Shown: positions 31,109-42,954, counted from the first letter of the stretch. The stretch: DNA of 64,000 nucleotides from Adiantum capillus-veneris (GCA_014529385.2 CM043959.1:65799253-65863252), one strand, 5' to 3'. Notes: a model not told the origin generated them from the sequence alone. Translations and numbers: made by a program.

Positions 31109-32281
31109 TGCAAGAGATTCGGAAAAAGGAGACTCTCTTAGTCTCTTCTTCTCCCAAGCATGACACACAGGAATTGCATGATTATGATAAGCATGATGAT
31201 TTGAATGATAATGATAAGGATGATGACAATGACAAGCATGATGATTTGCATGATCAAGATGTGATTTCTCACAAGCATGATGATTTACATGATCACGATG
31301 TGATTATTCACGAGCATGATGATTTGTATGATCACACTGTAATTGTTCACAAGAATGATGGGTTGGTTGATACCTTTTCTAGTGAAGCTAACCTCATTGC
31401 AGATACGATCAATCACAAAGAACCGATCTTGGCTCTCGAGTCGAGGTCCAAAGAACCCCCACAGGAAGATTCGATCGATCACGAAGAACCGATCTTGGCT
31501 CTCGAGCCTAGGTCCAAAGAACCCCCACAGGAAGTATTATGTGTTCGAATGATTAGTCAACAAGCATTGTTCGAGTGTTTCATTCATGATGCTTTCCTGT
31601 ATTTTAGTCACCGTCCTTATGTGATTCCTTTCTCATTCATGACATTTGTACGATGAGCACGATTCCCTCATGAATGAGCATGGATGTATGCGGATTACTC
31701 ATGAAAGGATGATATGTTTGCATTCAAGGAATTCACATTCCATGTCTCTTCCTTGGCATGACACAGTATCTGAAAGAGCACAAGAAAGATTGAGCATCAA
31801 GCATCGGCATTTCCATTATGATTTGCCACAGTTGATTGATTTAGATCAGAAAAACAAGATTCGATCCCATTGTTTGCGTGTGTTTGATGAACGGTTTGGC
31901 ACTCCGTCTCTATGTTCATCTACATTGCATGCACAGGCTTTACAGAAGTGTAGAATTTTTCCAGTCACTTTACATGAAATGGGTATGTTCATGTTTTTGG
32001 GTTGGAAGTGGTTTAAGGAATTTTCATCCTCGGAGATTCTTGAAGAAGGTAGACGCATGACTATAGACGAAGTCGAAGCATTGAAGGAGCCACAAATGAC
32101 TCTCGCTTTCGGCGCGGCCCAAAGAAGCAAGCATTGCAGACCTTTATGAAGTTCAAGTATCGCATGACCCACGCATCAGAGTGGGCCGGCAAAGAGTCCT
32201 TCCAAGGATTCCGGATGCTGTTGGCGATCTCCCTCGACGCCATACTGTTCGGTACCAGTACCTCACTTTGAAAAGGAGGGA
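31109..32281 (+). pseudogene. Family-B protein in B2, C-terminal part
   Basis: Two frames (31108-31656 and 31646-32149) joined by a frameshift at about 31645. The first holds the Asp/His repeat (HDDLHDxDVI units) and two EPILALE-SRSKEPPQ repeats, and lacks the stop found in B1 at 6022. The second holds SMSLPWHDTVSERAQ, YDLPQLIDLD and a Trp/Phe-rich block. The region ends at a PPT (about 32267-32281). Confidence 0.55.
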
Positions 32282-33567
32282 TGTCACGTGACACATCTAA
32301 CCCTATGTGTACGTGGACAAGCTACTTCATGACAAGGGTTCAGTTCAGTTCAGTCAGTCTAGAATAGGAAATGATTGGGCACTTGTGTGAGTCTGTTCGC
32401 AGACCGTGCATGTCCAGGCACTTAGATTAGATGCATATCCTTTGGTTGCACACAGCATGACCATCAAATTTCCATCAAGAGCATTTTTACAATGTATAGA
32501 CCTATTTTCCCTATTTTTGACATTTTTGACTTATTATATTTAAGTGACTTTTTGTTGGAAACTAGGTAGGGCAAATTCAGTAGCCAAGTATATAAGCAAA
32601 CCTAGCGCTAGCACTTTCTCGCAGAAGAGGCAGCAAGAACTTCGGTTCAACATGCAACTTCTCAGCAGGACCTCCCATCAGTAGACCTAGCGTTTTCGCA
32701 TCAGCAGAGAGCTAGCGTTTTTGCATTGAAGACCAGCCCTGGCGTTTGCATTGCAGATCAGCCCCGGCGACAGCAACACAGCAGATCAGCCCTAGCGTTA
32801 GCAAATTCCACAGCAACACACCAGATCAGCCCTAGCGTTAGCAGATTTCACAGCAACATAGCAGATCAACCCTAGCATTAGCAGATTTCCACAAAAGAAC
32901 ACAGAATTCAGCCAGCGTTTTTGGATCAGCATGACCAACCAGCATTTTGCAGATTCTCCGCGACAAGACCCGCAGTTAGACCAACGTTTTCAGTTTTCAG
33001 CATAGGCACACCGCAAAAGAAGTCCCGAACCTCGCAGGTCTCACCTCCCCGTAGCAGTTCTTCGCCACACGGTTAGATCCAGCACAGTTTGCAGATTCAG
33101 CCTGGAAAACGCAGATTTCAGCATCTGTGTTTTCAGTACGTCGTCGTTGCATCGTCGTCATCGCCGTCATCACCGACATAGAGTCGGAATTCAGCAGATA
33201 CAAGATTTGCAGATTTCAGCCCTTAGCGTTTTCAGATTTCAACCCGTCTCGTCGTCCTCCTCATCATCGTGTACATCGTCCGCAAGTCCAAAACATTGTA
33301 GAGATTTGTGCAATCAATAGTAGACCGCTCTCGCCATAGAGAGTGGGGCCTTCGGAGGAGAGTTTCACAACATTGTGGTGTCCTATTCTTCTCTCTCTAT
33401 TTCTCAGTCTCAGCACCTTCATTCACAGTGTTTACCACTTTGTTGTGATCATTTGCACTCTCTCACTAAAGGAAGGCTCCCCCTTCCGTAAGTAAAAGGA
33501 ACCTTGAGCACAGTTCGGAGCACTCATCTTGAGCAAAGTTCAACATTCACTTCCGCTGCACCTAACA
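32282..33567 (+). repeat. LTR-B2, 3' copy
   Basis: TGTCACGTGACAC to GCACCTAACA, collinear with the 5' copy. It has extra GCGTTAGCAGATT-type units and an extra roughly 25-bp block near 33225. Confidence 0.9.
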
Positions 33568-34156
33568 CTTAAAAGCATCTGGTCCAAAAGAGTTGCCCCC
33601 AAAAAGCTACCAACACGTTTTACGGAAATCCGTACTCGCGCTCTGCACCTTCTCACCGAAGGGTGTCAAAGACTAAGCCCTCGCACATATTTAAATGCCC
33701 TTGGCCTCAAAAGCAATTACATGAAAAGCAGTAAACTCAAAAGCATCATGTCCAAAAGCCCTGCACCCAAAAAGCTGCCAACGCGTTTTATGGAAATTCG
33801 TACAAGCTGCCACGTCAGCACAATCATCACAAATTGCAAAATTCCGTATTGTTTGCAACGTCAGCAGAGTCGGTGCAAATTGTGGAATTCTATATTGTCC
33901 GTACAGCTACCACGTCATCAGTTTTACGCGAGTGTGTTGGTCCATCTTTATTCTTTGTGTCACTTGGGCCCCATCGGACGGGGTCTCATAAGTTGGCAGG
34001 AACTTTTCTTTAAAAATAGGCCACTCGGCAAGACTTTGTAAGTCGGGAAAACTTCTCCTGCTGCTTCAAGTTCTTCACTTAGGGTTTAGGCCTTTGAGTC
34101 GGGTGTGCAGGTTGGCTCCGTTCTTCAGTGGCTTGACACGTCAGTAGTTTGTGACA

Positions 34157-34606
34157 TTCCCCCTTCTTGAAAGAAAGTAATTGTCCCCAATTACAACATA
34201 TCTGCAAAACAACTTAAGTTAGCTCAGAAATTTCTGAGGGACAATCAGTTTTCTCATTCCAAATCGGAACTCTTGGTTTCCTCGGTTATTGGCTTCCCAG
34301 AAGAATCTCATCCAATAAGGAGTCTCATTCTATATCAAAACTCTTGATATCTTGGGTTGTTGACTTCCCAGAAGTATCTCATCGAAAAAGGAATATTCAG
34401 TGGTTGGCACATCACAATGCAACACAAATGCTCACATATGCATGTTACAGACATAGAAACATAAAGCCGCCAATGAACACTCCTCCCCCATAACCTAACA
34501 AGGTCCGAGCCGGGAGATAGAAAGGCCTTTTACAACTTAACGCCCCCCAGACCGAAGCCTGCGTCGTTTGGAGGCGCTAAGAGTAACCACTGCTCAGACT
34601 TCTTAA

Positions 34607-34609
<3 letters not shown>
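34157..34609 (-). mobile_element. PPT and 3' interior of the A2 element
   Basis: Read on the minus strand, CAAGAAGGGGGAA adjoins the LTR as a polypurine tract. Beyond it a roughly 75-80 bp unit (TCTCATTC...AACTCTTGG/AACTCTTGA...CTTCCCAGAAG) is repeated twice (about 34251-34390). TGCAACACAAATGCTCACAT matches the interior of element A3 near 50430-50460 in reverse. No coding. Confidence 0.65.

Positions 34610-34643
<34 letters not shown>
34610..34643. repeat. Poly-C tract (34 bp)
   Basis: Pure C run. It marks the junction between A2 interior and the gypsy-1 LTR. Confidence 0.97.
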
Positions 34644-34644
<1 letters not shown>

Positions 34645-34652
34645 TAGATAAC

Positions 34653-35037
34653 TGTTATGTCCCGCTCACAGGAGAGGGGATCTAGCCCAGATGCCGTCAG
34701 GATGGGCGACAAGTGTCCGCGCGGACGTAGTGTGAATACGACCAGTGTGGCCGGCCATTGTTATAAAAGGGAGGCCAAGGCCTCATTTGCAATTATCGAC
34801 CCCCACGGGCAGAGTGACAGTGGTTAGCCCGCGAGGCTAGGAGTGCGCGAGGTCACCTCGAGGAGGTGAGGCCGGGTGGTATGGGACGCTCGGTCTTACA
34901 GGTGCACGCCTACGTCCTCGGACGCTGGCCCGAGCACGGGGCAGCTGCCAGATGGTGGCTATGGTCGGGTGGTTCGTCCGACGTGTATCTGTTGGGGGTC
35001 TCTGTAGCCGGGAGATCCTCTCTCTTTGTTCGTTTCA
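34653..35037 (+). repeat. Gypsy-1 5' LTR
   Basis: TGTTATGTCCCGC to TTCGTTTCA, about 385 bp, ending exactly at a PBS. A TATA box (TTATAAAAGGG) lies at about 34761. GC-rich relative to its surroundings. The left boundary is uncertain by a few bases because no 3' LTR remains. Confidence 0.75.
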
Positions 35038-35050
35038 TGGTACCAGAGCC
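35038..35050 (+). promoter_or_regulatory. Gypsy-1 primer-binding site
   Basis: TGGTACCAGAGCC, one base different from the initiator-Met tRNA complement TGGTATCAGAGCC. Confidence 0.85.
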
Positions 35051-36007
35051 GGCTTGGTTGCACGACGGACCGTGTGCACACCTACAGACTGGTTCGAGTC
35101 GGGGAGCCTTAATTTCACGTAATCTTTAGTGATTAATTTGCTGAAATTACTTACTTTTCTTCTCGAAAGCATGTTTGCAGGTAAGAAAATAGCGTTCGAA
35201 GCTGATTTTTAATGAAAATCAACAAATTGGCAGGTGAAAGTGTTGAGAATTGATGGATTTTTATTGCTTTTGCTGATATTCGATAAAAATCAATGGTTTA
35301 TTTATTTATCTGCTGTCTTTAGACTAAATTCAGCACATAAAAGTTCTAATCCTTCTCTGTGCTTCTCTTTTGTGTGTTGTACACACACACACACACACAG
35401 AGATACCTCTCTCTGTGTGTTTATTCGCATCTGTAGGAGACAGTGGAAGAGAGACAAGCTTTTAGCGTTGGCTTCCAGCAGCGTTGTTTTTCTTTCTGTC
35501 CAGCGTGGTGCTCAACTGGCAGCCCATCGTGTGCCAAACACATGCGAACGCAAGCTCCCCAAACTTACGCGCATGTGCTCTCTCCCACACTCCACGCGGC
35601 ATCCGTACGGCAGAGCAACAAACGTTTTTTTTTAAGTTTTTGCGCTAGAGTTTTTTTTTTATATCACTTAAGCTTGGTTTATTTAAATCAAATGGCCTTT
35701 TTTTTTTTAAAATGGCCAGGACTTTTTTAAGGTACAGTTTGAAACCTGTGCTTTATTAAAAAACTCACTTACAGAGACTTGTAAGTTGCAAAGAATTGAG
35801 TTTTAGACTCTCCTGTTCTCTCCCGAGCCTGCTCTCTCTCACCTGCTCGCGCTCTCGCCATCACCTGCTCGCCTTCAGACGCTCACGCCGACGCGTAGAT
35901 CTCCTCAAACTTCAACTTTTCGTGAACGGAAAGTGCAGAAAAGACCCAGTTTTGCGTGAAATTTTCAGTTTTTCACGCACTTTGCCATAGATTCCTCGAG
36001 CTCAGAT
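35051..36007 (+). other. Gypsy-1 leader
   Basis: Untranslated region between PBS and gag, with an (AC)n run at about 35381-35399, T-rich runs (35624-35710) and a pyrimidine-rich stretch before gag. No gene. Confidence 0.6.
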
Positions 36008-37030
36008 GTGCAACGTGACGACGCGCCAGGTAATATTCAAATTCCATTCACGCAAGCTCTCTACACATGGATTACAAGTACTTTCCAAAGTTTCGACCAG
36101 TGTGTTACTGCTCTGGAATACGTGAATGTTCAGACGAACCTTCGCTTGGCCTCACTCGAAGGGGTCGTGCAGGGACTCAGTTCCCAACTCAAAATATGGC
36201 TCAGTCGATGACTGCGCGTATTTCCGAGGGCGAAACCCATCTCCAGCAATTGCGGATGCAGATTACTGCTTTTGGGCGTCACAGGGTGGTCCGACTGCCA
36301 CGATTCCGTACAAAACTACAAATTTCTCAGGGGAAAAGGAGTGTACGGAACTGGTCGTAAATAACTGGCTCCACTAGTGGACCACATACTTTGATCTCCA
36401 TGGGAAGCATGATGCACGGAGGATTCAAATGATTCCTCTCTATCTGCGCAGTAAGGCGCTTACCTGGTGGCGTGACATGACAGAGAAGCCTATGACGTGG
36501 GCTGATTTTTGTGTGAAATTCAAGAGGGATTTCACTAAAATGGACCCTTTGAAAGCTTATGCCAAACTACAGAGTCTTTCAATGAAAACTCTGTCTTTTG
36601 ATAAATATACGACAACTTTCAAAGAGGCGCTCACCTTTTGCAAGGTGGATTCTACGCACGCTATGCACATGTATCTGCTCGGATTGCATGAGGACTACCG
36701 TTGGGCCTTAATTAAGGATAAAGCCCCGACTGACGTGGAGGATGCAGTGGCAAAGGCCAGGACGTTCCATTTAATAAATGGCGCGAATTATGAGAAGAAA
36801 AGAACTCCAGACCATCAATCCGGTGAGGGTGCTTCAAGGAAGCGACCCCGATTCCAGCATAAGTCCAAATCACCGCCGAGATCTTCTCAGGAGAAGAAGA
36901 AACCAAAAATGCTTCAGTTGCTGATGTAGTGAAGAAGAGGGCTTGCTTCGGATGTGGCCAGACCGGTCACCAAATCAAAGATTGCCCCAAGAAGAAGACG
37001 AAGAAACCGCAAGGCCGTCCTTCGGTTCAA
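36008..37030 (+). pseudogene. Gypsy-1 gag with zinc knuckle
   Basis: The frame starts at about 36008, shifts near 36200-36400 and continues at 36429-36929 (RSKALTWWRDMTEKPMTWADF, a gypsy gag core). It shifts again to a frame opening with CFGCGQTGHQIKDC (36938-36979), a C-x2-C-x4-H-x4-C knuckle. Broken by frameshifts, so inactive. Confidence 0.85.
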
Positions 37031-37645
37031 ATTCACGAGATCTCAGGTAACTCTGATGTTGTTCAAGTTGAAATCCATCATTTAGCGCACAGTTCATGCA
37101 CTAATTGTACTTTTAGCACCAAAGTGTTTGATAAGCACGATCTTCTCCGTTTCCCCGGGAAGATCAATGGTCACGACGTGACCGTACTCCTTGATAATGG
37201 AAGCTCACACAATTTTGAGGATGCAAAATTGGTGCAGAAACTGAGCCTGCAGACGCGGGACGGTGACCATGAGTATCACGTGAAGATGGCTCATGGCGTG
37301 GATACGGATGTATGGAATCGGATTGTTCCAGACTTGTCGCTCGAGCTAGCTGATTACAAAGAGAACCTGGATTTTTACATCATGTGCCTGGACAGAGCAG
37401 ATGTTATTTTAGGAATTCCATGGTTTTATGATAAACAAGACTCATTGTATATAGACTATGTACATCACTCTCTTGTTTTTGTTAAGCAAAACATACCTCA
37501 TGTATCTGTGTCGCTTTGTAATCAGAAGTTTGTAAATAATGGTTTTGCAATACCAGTTGTTACTGCTTTGGAAATGTATAAAGAAATAAAGTCTTCTGAT
37601 ATTGACTTTTATCAATGTGTACATCTGCTTGGTTTGATTCATTAG
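37031..37645 (+). CDS. Gypsy-1 protease region
   Basis: Same frame as the knuckle. GHDVTVLLDNGSSHNF carries the active-site Asp (D-N-G variant of D-S/T-G), and DVILGIPWFYDKQD is the conserved end of gypsy proteases. The frame ends with a stop at 37643-37645. Confidence 0.82.
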   Translation: MHEISGNSDVVQVEIHHLAHSSCTNCTFSTKVFDKHDLLRFPGKINGHDVTVLLDNGSSHNFEDAKLVQKLSLQTRDGDHEYHVKMAHGVDTDVWNRIVPDLSLELADYKENLDFYIMCLDRADVILGIPWFYDKQDSLYIDYVHHSLVFVKQNIPHVSVSLCNQKFVNNGFAIPVVTALEMYKEIKSSDIDFYQCVHLLGLIH

Positions 37646-38780
37646 TGCTTGGTACTTCTGTCACTGAATTTCGTAAACATGTTTCATGTTCTTCTGTTGA
37701 ACTTGGGGATTCCGGTGAATCCAACCTTATCCAAGGAATCATGACTGATTTCGAGGATGTTTTTCCTGATAATCTACCTCCTGGCTTGCCACCTTCGAGA
37801 GGAGTAGATCATGGCATTGAGTTGGTGGCTTGTAGCCAGCCCTTCTCAAAGCAATCCTATCGGTTTAGCAAAACCGAAGAGGACGAGATTCAGCGGCAAC
37901 TAAAAGATTATCTCGAGAAGGGTTTTGTTCGACCAAGTAAGTCCCCGTGGGGAGCACCAGTGTTGCTTTCTCGAAAGAAGGATAACACTATGCGCTTCTG
38001 CATGGATTACAAGGGGTAGAATAAGCTCACTGTCAAGAACAAGTATCCGTTCCTGCGCATGGACGATCTGATTGATAGGCTCCATGGAGCGTTGTATTTT
38101 ACGAAGATAGACCTGTGATCAGGCTATCATCAGATACGGATCAATCTGGAAGATATTCCTAAGACAGGCTTCCATACACGTTATGGTCACTACGAGTTTT
38201 TGGTCTTGCCTTTTGGTTTGACCAATGCTCCAACTACATTCCAACAGATGATGAATGATCTGCTGAGACCATTTTTAGGCAACTTCGTTGTTGTATCTCT
38301 CGATGATATCTTGATCTACAGCTGAAGTTTGTATGAGCACCTAGTGCATATACGCACTGTTCTCGAAGTAGTGAGAATTGAGAAGCTTTATGCTTAGGCT
38401 TCTAAGTGTGAATTCTTTAAGAAAGAGCTTCTATACTTGGGTCACATCATTACTCGCGATGGGATTCGCGTCGACCCTGAAAAATTGGATACAGTGCGAA
38501 AGTGGCCCATTCTGAAGAATGTACGCCAAGTAAAGTCCTTTTTAGGCTTTACTGGATTCTTTCGCAAGTTTATCAAGGATTACTCTAAAGTTGCTGCTCC
38601 GCTTACGCAACTTTTAAAAGGAGGGGTGAAAGGGCCGAAGACTTCGGGTCCTCATCGTAAAGGTAATCCCCCTGTTGTCTGGAATGAGCGTCTCGACGAG
38701 AGCTTTTCGAACACTAAAACACTTGGTGACTACTGCGCCAATATTGCACATTGTGGATCCTAGCAAACCGTTTGTGGTTG
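37615..38780 (+). pseudogene. Gypsy-1 reverse transcriptase
   Basis: RT motifs are in order: KGFVRPSKSPWGAPVLLSRK, MRFCMDYKG, the catalytic Asp region (FTKIDL), [21 protein letters not shown], and [10 protein letters not shown] (S-L-D-D form of YxDD), then GHIITRDGIRVDPEK. At least four in-frame stops (38018-38020, about 38116, 38323 and 38396) and one frameshift (about 38700) make it a pseudogene. Confidence 0.9.
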
Positions 38781-39247
38781 AAACAGATGCTAGTGATTAT
38801 GCTATTGGTGCGGCATTATACCAGGATGGACGTCCTGTTGCGTTTGAAAGTAAGAAACTTTCTGACGCCGAGATGCGTTATCCAACGTATGAGAAGAAGC
38901 TCTACGCCGTAGTCCACGCCCTGAGGAAATGGCGGCACTACTTGTATGGCTCTACGTTTGTTGCATGGACAGATCATCATTCCTTGCGCTATATCTGTGA
39001 TCAAGGTGATCTCAGAGGCCGGAAGGCTAGATGGGTTGAGCTTATGCAAGAGTTTGACTTTGAGATCCGTTATAGAAAAGGATCCCACAATCGAGTTGCC
39101 GATGCGCTCAGCAGGATTCCTGAGGTTAATGCCTTGTCTATGGCTGAAATCTCGACTGATTTCTATCTCTCTCCAAGGGCTGTCGTTCCGATGGCCATTT
39201 TGGCAAGATATGGAACGAGGTCGAAGTGGGGCATGACTCGCATATAG
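38675..39247 (+). pseudogene. Gypsy-1 RNase H
   Basis: VVETDASDYAIGAALYQ, YEKKLYAVVHALRKWRHYL, WTDHHSLRY and NRVADALSR are the standard gypsy RNase H blocks with D-E-D-D residues. Open for 190 codons before a stop at 39245, with a frameshift into the integrase frame. Confidence 0.9.
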
Positions 39248-39895
39248 GCTTGGGTGGTCCGGAGACCCAAGTGAGTCGTGCTAGAGAGACGAGACAGCAA
39301 CAATATTCCATTAGAGATGGCCTATTGTTCAGAAATGGTAAAGTCTGCGTGCCGGAAATTGATGAGATTCGACAAAGGATTTTATGCGAATGCCACGATG
39401 TTCCTAGCGCTGGGCACCCAGGCATCCACAGAACTTTGTCTTTGGTCAAACGATATTTCTATTGGCCAAGAATGCGCTCTTACATAGAAAGCTATGTGAA
39501 GAGATGCGCTCAGTGTTAGGTCAATAAGGCAGAGCACCTTAGGAAAGCTGGCCTGCTACATCCATTGGAAATCCCAGATGCCAAGTGGCATAGTATTTCC
39601 ATAGACTTCATCGTTGGTTTGCCAAATACAATCGGGGCAATGACGCTATTTGGGTTGTGGTCGATAGACTCACAAAAATAGCGAAGTTTATACCAACGAA
39701 GTCGACAGTAAAAATCCATGAGTTGGCGGTTTTATTTATCGATCAGCTTTATAAGCTGTATGGTCTCCCAGAAGATATCATCAATGATCGAGATACTAAG
39801 TTCATTGGCCGATTTTGGCGAGATGTTTTTGCTCACCTTCAGATGAAGTTGAGTATGTCGTCTTTTGACCATCCTGAGGAAGAAAGGCACTGACT
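39226..39895 (+). pseudogene. Gypsy-1 integrase, truncated
   Basis: The zinc domain (HPGIHRTLSLVKRYFYWP ... YVKRCAQC) is followed by SISIDFIVGLP (first catalytic Asp) and NDRDTKFIGRFW (second Asp). The sequence then ends at about 39890 in unrelated gag-like sequence. The Glu of DDE and the C-terminal domain are missing. In-frame stops at 39517 and beyond. Confidence 0.88.
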
Positions 39896-41050
39896 TCCCG
39901 GGATATTTGGGTCGTCAGTCAACATTCGACAAGGCAAAGAAACACAAGAAGCGTGTCCGATTTGAAGGAGTACCCAGTTCTTCTTCTTCTTCTTCTGACA
40001 GTTCTTCTAGCTCTTCAGACTTGAGCGAAGAAGATAGAAAAAGCAAACAGCGAAGCAAGAAACAACGCTTCGGAAAGGGCAAGAAAAAAGCAAAGAAGTC
40101 TAAATCTCGCCCAGTGAGTGACAGTTCTACAGAGGACTCGTCTACGGACAGTTCAGACTCTGATAGCGGAAACTTTTATGCGAACAAGAAGAATTTTTAC
40201 AAAGCCAACCAGTATACTTTCTCGAAGATAAAAGCAAGAAAGTCCGAGAGTTTAAGGAAGGTGGCTACGCGCTCAAGTTTGATACCTTTTCCGGATACTC
40301 CGATGCTTTGAAGGCTTTGTCTTTTATACAGCAGTTTGACATCACTTTCGTGGGAGGACGCTATTCAAAGCAATCCAAGATTCGAAGAGCTGCCTCTTAC
40401 TTTAGGGAAATGCTCGCACTTGGTGGTCCACGCTTCTATTAAGCAAGGCTGTGCCAGTTAAATGGCTGAAATTTAAGAGGCTTTTTATTTCTTCTTGGTT
40501 GACGCAAGAGTATGAACGAGATATACGAGCTGCTTGGAACCATCCTCGGATGACCAAGAGAGATACAGTGGATACTTACTGTGAAAGATTCTGGAGCTCT
40601 TTTCTACCCGCCTCTTCATTCAAGAAGATCTCGTTTAGAGAACAGATTGAGCGGTTTACCTTGGGTCTACCTACAAAGATCCGAGATCACTGCTTGGAAC
40701 AGAAGTCAGCTTCTATTGAGGAGTTGATGAGTCATGCGAAAAGGGGCTTTGCCATTCACTCTGGCAGTCTGACCTACCCCACCGATGAGGCCATGACACG
40801 ATGAGCCGAACAGACTTCAGCGAATGAAACTAGAAAGACAAAGAGCAACCCAGAAAAGAAGGATGCACGACCCAAGTTAACTCCTGAGGAGAGAGCTTGC
40901 TTCATCAGGGAGGGGAAGTGTTTTGGATGCGGGGAACGTGGACATATCGCCGCGAAGTGCCCTAACAAGGCACCGAATGAACAAGATAAAGAAAGGCCAA
41001 AAAGTTCTAAAGCAGCTGAGAGACGTGGCAGAAAAGGCAGATAAAAAGCA
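39896..41050 (+). pseudogene. Gypsy-2 (chromovirus) gag with Ser-rich region and zinc knuckle
   Basis: The frame 39865-40311 holds KHKKRVRFEGVPSSSS, a Ser/Asp-rich stretch and Lys-rich segments. After a frameshift the gag core continues at 40451-40804 (SWLTQEYERDIRAAWNHP). A knuckle CFGCGERGHIAAKC lies at about 40920-40961. No LTR or PBS precedes it: its 5' end abuts gypsy-1 integrase directly. Confidence 0.82.
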
Positions 41051-41550
41051 GAACTGGTACCACATGGCGTGGGACCTGAACCAAAACAAATGAATGAAAG
41101 TACAAACTTTGCCGTTTTTGGGGCAAAGTGAAGGATAAGGAAGCTCTTTTGAAGGAGCCAAGGCCAACTTCTTTTCACTTGGAATTGGCGGCTCGATTTG
41201 GGATTATGCCCGACAGATTGACGCCACAAGCAGAGGTAGTTCGACTGGCACCCGGACGGGATGTTGCCATTACACCGAGCATTGGCAAACTTCGTTTGCA
41301 ATGACAGGGGTGTTCAGGGCACGCGAGTGACGTTCTACTCGGAATCCGTTGGTACCACCAGAACTACGCCGTGGTTGACTACCGGGCCAAGAAAGCGACT
41401 TTGACAAATAAGGGCTCAGAGATTGTACTTCATGAACTTCAGTTTCTTTACTCACTTTTTTTGGGAGAGAACTGAACGATGGATAAAGGTTGAATATGTT
41501 TTGACCTGAACAAAAGAACGCCAAGATTTTTTTCTCCACACTCATGCCGA
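41051..41550 (+). pseudogene. Gypsy-2 protease remnant
   Basis: Badly decayed. The only clear block is SDVLLGIRWYHQNYAVVDY (about 41316-41372), the end of a gypsy protease (usually ILGxxWL). The active-site segment cannot be identified with confidence. Confidence 0.55.
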
Positions 41551-42300
41551 TTGCTTTTTAGAGGGCTTGAAGATCAAACCATAGATCTGATACCTGGAAG
41601 CACGCCACCGAACCAGCCACCTTACCGTGTGAGCCGAGTACAGACTGAAAAGATTATGAACCAAGTGAAAGACCTCTTGGAAAAGGGTCTTGTCCAGCGT
41701 AGTACTTCACCGTATTGCTCTCCACTGTTGTTGGATTTGAAAAAAGACGGATCTTGGAGAATGTGCATCGATTATAGAGCTCTCAACAAAATCACCATCA
41801 AGAACAGATTTCCGATTCGTAGGATCGATGATATACTCGACGGTTACAGGGATCCTCGTGCTTTAGCAGGATTGACTTGAAGAGTGGATATCATCAGATC
41901 AGGATAGCGCCGGGAGACGTCTACGAGACAGCTTTTCGGACGACTTTTGGGTTATTTGAGTTTTTGGTGATGCCTTTTGGCTTAACCAATGCTCCTGCGA
42001 CAATTAACTGGATGATGGACAGGATTTTTTGAGAGCATAGGCTATTTGTTGGCACTTTCTTTGACGATATCATTGTTTTCTCCAAGAATGAGGCAGAACA
42101 CAGAAATCATCCGCTTCAGGTCTTTCAAGCATTACGAGATCACAAGTTAGTGATTAATGCAAAGAAAAGTGAATTTTTCCTACCAGAGATACACTTTTTG
42201 GGACGCATTGTCAGCAGGAGTGCAAATGGATCCGGCCAAGATAGAGACTATCCGTGATCGGCCCGTTTTTGAAGAAATGTCCATGAAGTTAGAAGCTTCT
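41551..42300 (+). pseudogene. Gypsy-2 reverse transcriptase
   Basis: [60 protein letters not shown] and TFFDDIIVFSK (F-F-D-D). Frames 41551-41880 and then another are separated by a frameshift at about 41870. A stop lies at about 42030. The start is also degenerate. Confidence 0.88.
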
Positions 42301-42311
42301 AGGGACTGTGT

Positions 42312-42954
42312 TTGTACTACAGGCGGTTCATACGAAAGTTTGCAAAGGTTGCTTCCCCTTTGCATATCTTGACACAGAAAGGAGTCCCTTTCTCGTGGGG
42401 ATCCACAAAAGTGACTGCCTTTCAGACATTGAAATGGAAATTGACTACAGGACCTGTTTTGACTTTGTCGGACATGCAGAAGTCATTTGAAGCATATTGT
42501 GATGCTTGTGGTCGTAGTCTTGGTGCGGTCTTAATGCAAGAAGGCCATGTCATAGCTTACGAGAGGCTATTGTTCTAAAGGCCGGAAATGACAGCACAGA
42601 ATTATGAGAAAGAGCTTTTGGCAGTTATCCATGCTCTTGCTCAGTGGCGGCATTACCTACTCGGAGCGGATTTTACTGTCTTTACAGACCATCAGAGTTT
42701 GCGCTACTTCTTGTCACAGAAGCAGCTTTCGGAAAAGCAAATGCGGTGGGCGAACATCTTGTCACAGTTTCACCTCCAGATTGTCCACGTGCAGGGACAG
42801 AAGAATGTGGTGGCAAATGCTTTGTCTCGGAAGCCATTGGTTCTGGCTATTTCCGCAATACATCATAGGACCTTCGAGGATATGGTCGACCAGTATGCCA
42901 CAGATACAGATTTTGCAGATGTTTTCACACGGATACGGGATGGGGAGACAGTAG
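42312..42954 (+). pseudogene. Gypsy-2 RNase H
   Basis: YYRRFIRKFAKVASPLH joins RT to RNase H. EAYCDACGRSLGAVLMQ, NYEKELLAVIHALAQWRHYL, FTDHQSLRYF and NVVANALSRKP follow. A single stop at about 42576 separates the two frames (42312-42578 and 42588-43169). Confidence 0.9.

Larger units (their letters stand above)
28393..33567 (+). mobile_element. LTR retrotransposon B2 (family B)
   Basis: LTRs 28393-29652 and 32282-33567, PBS TGGTATCAAAGCTTTGG at 29654, PPT TTGAAAAGGAGGGA before 32282. It has the same organisation and ORF as B1 but with somewhat longer LTRs and a 657-bp A solo LTR in the ORF. Flanks GTCAA (28388-28392) and CTTAA (33568-33572) may be a decayed duplication of CTCAA; this is not a clean match. 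Confidence 0.9.
28100..34156 (-). mobile_element. A-family LTR (A2), split by element B2
   Basis: Pieces 28100-28392 (TGTCACAAGACGGGCACC ... CTCAAAGCAGTTAAGTCAA) and 33568-34156 (... GGCTTGACACGTCAGTAG TTTGTGACA) together form a minus-strand A LTR. The right piece contains a partial internal duplication: text from the CTCGCGCTCTGCACC area is repeated near 33642. A purine tract next to 34156 shows it was the 3' LTR of an element whose interior lies to the right. Confidence 0.8.

Noticed and set aside
34530-34712. Glycine-run frame
   Set aside because: Translation of the poly-C tract.
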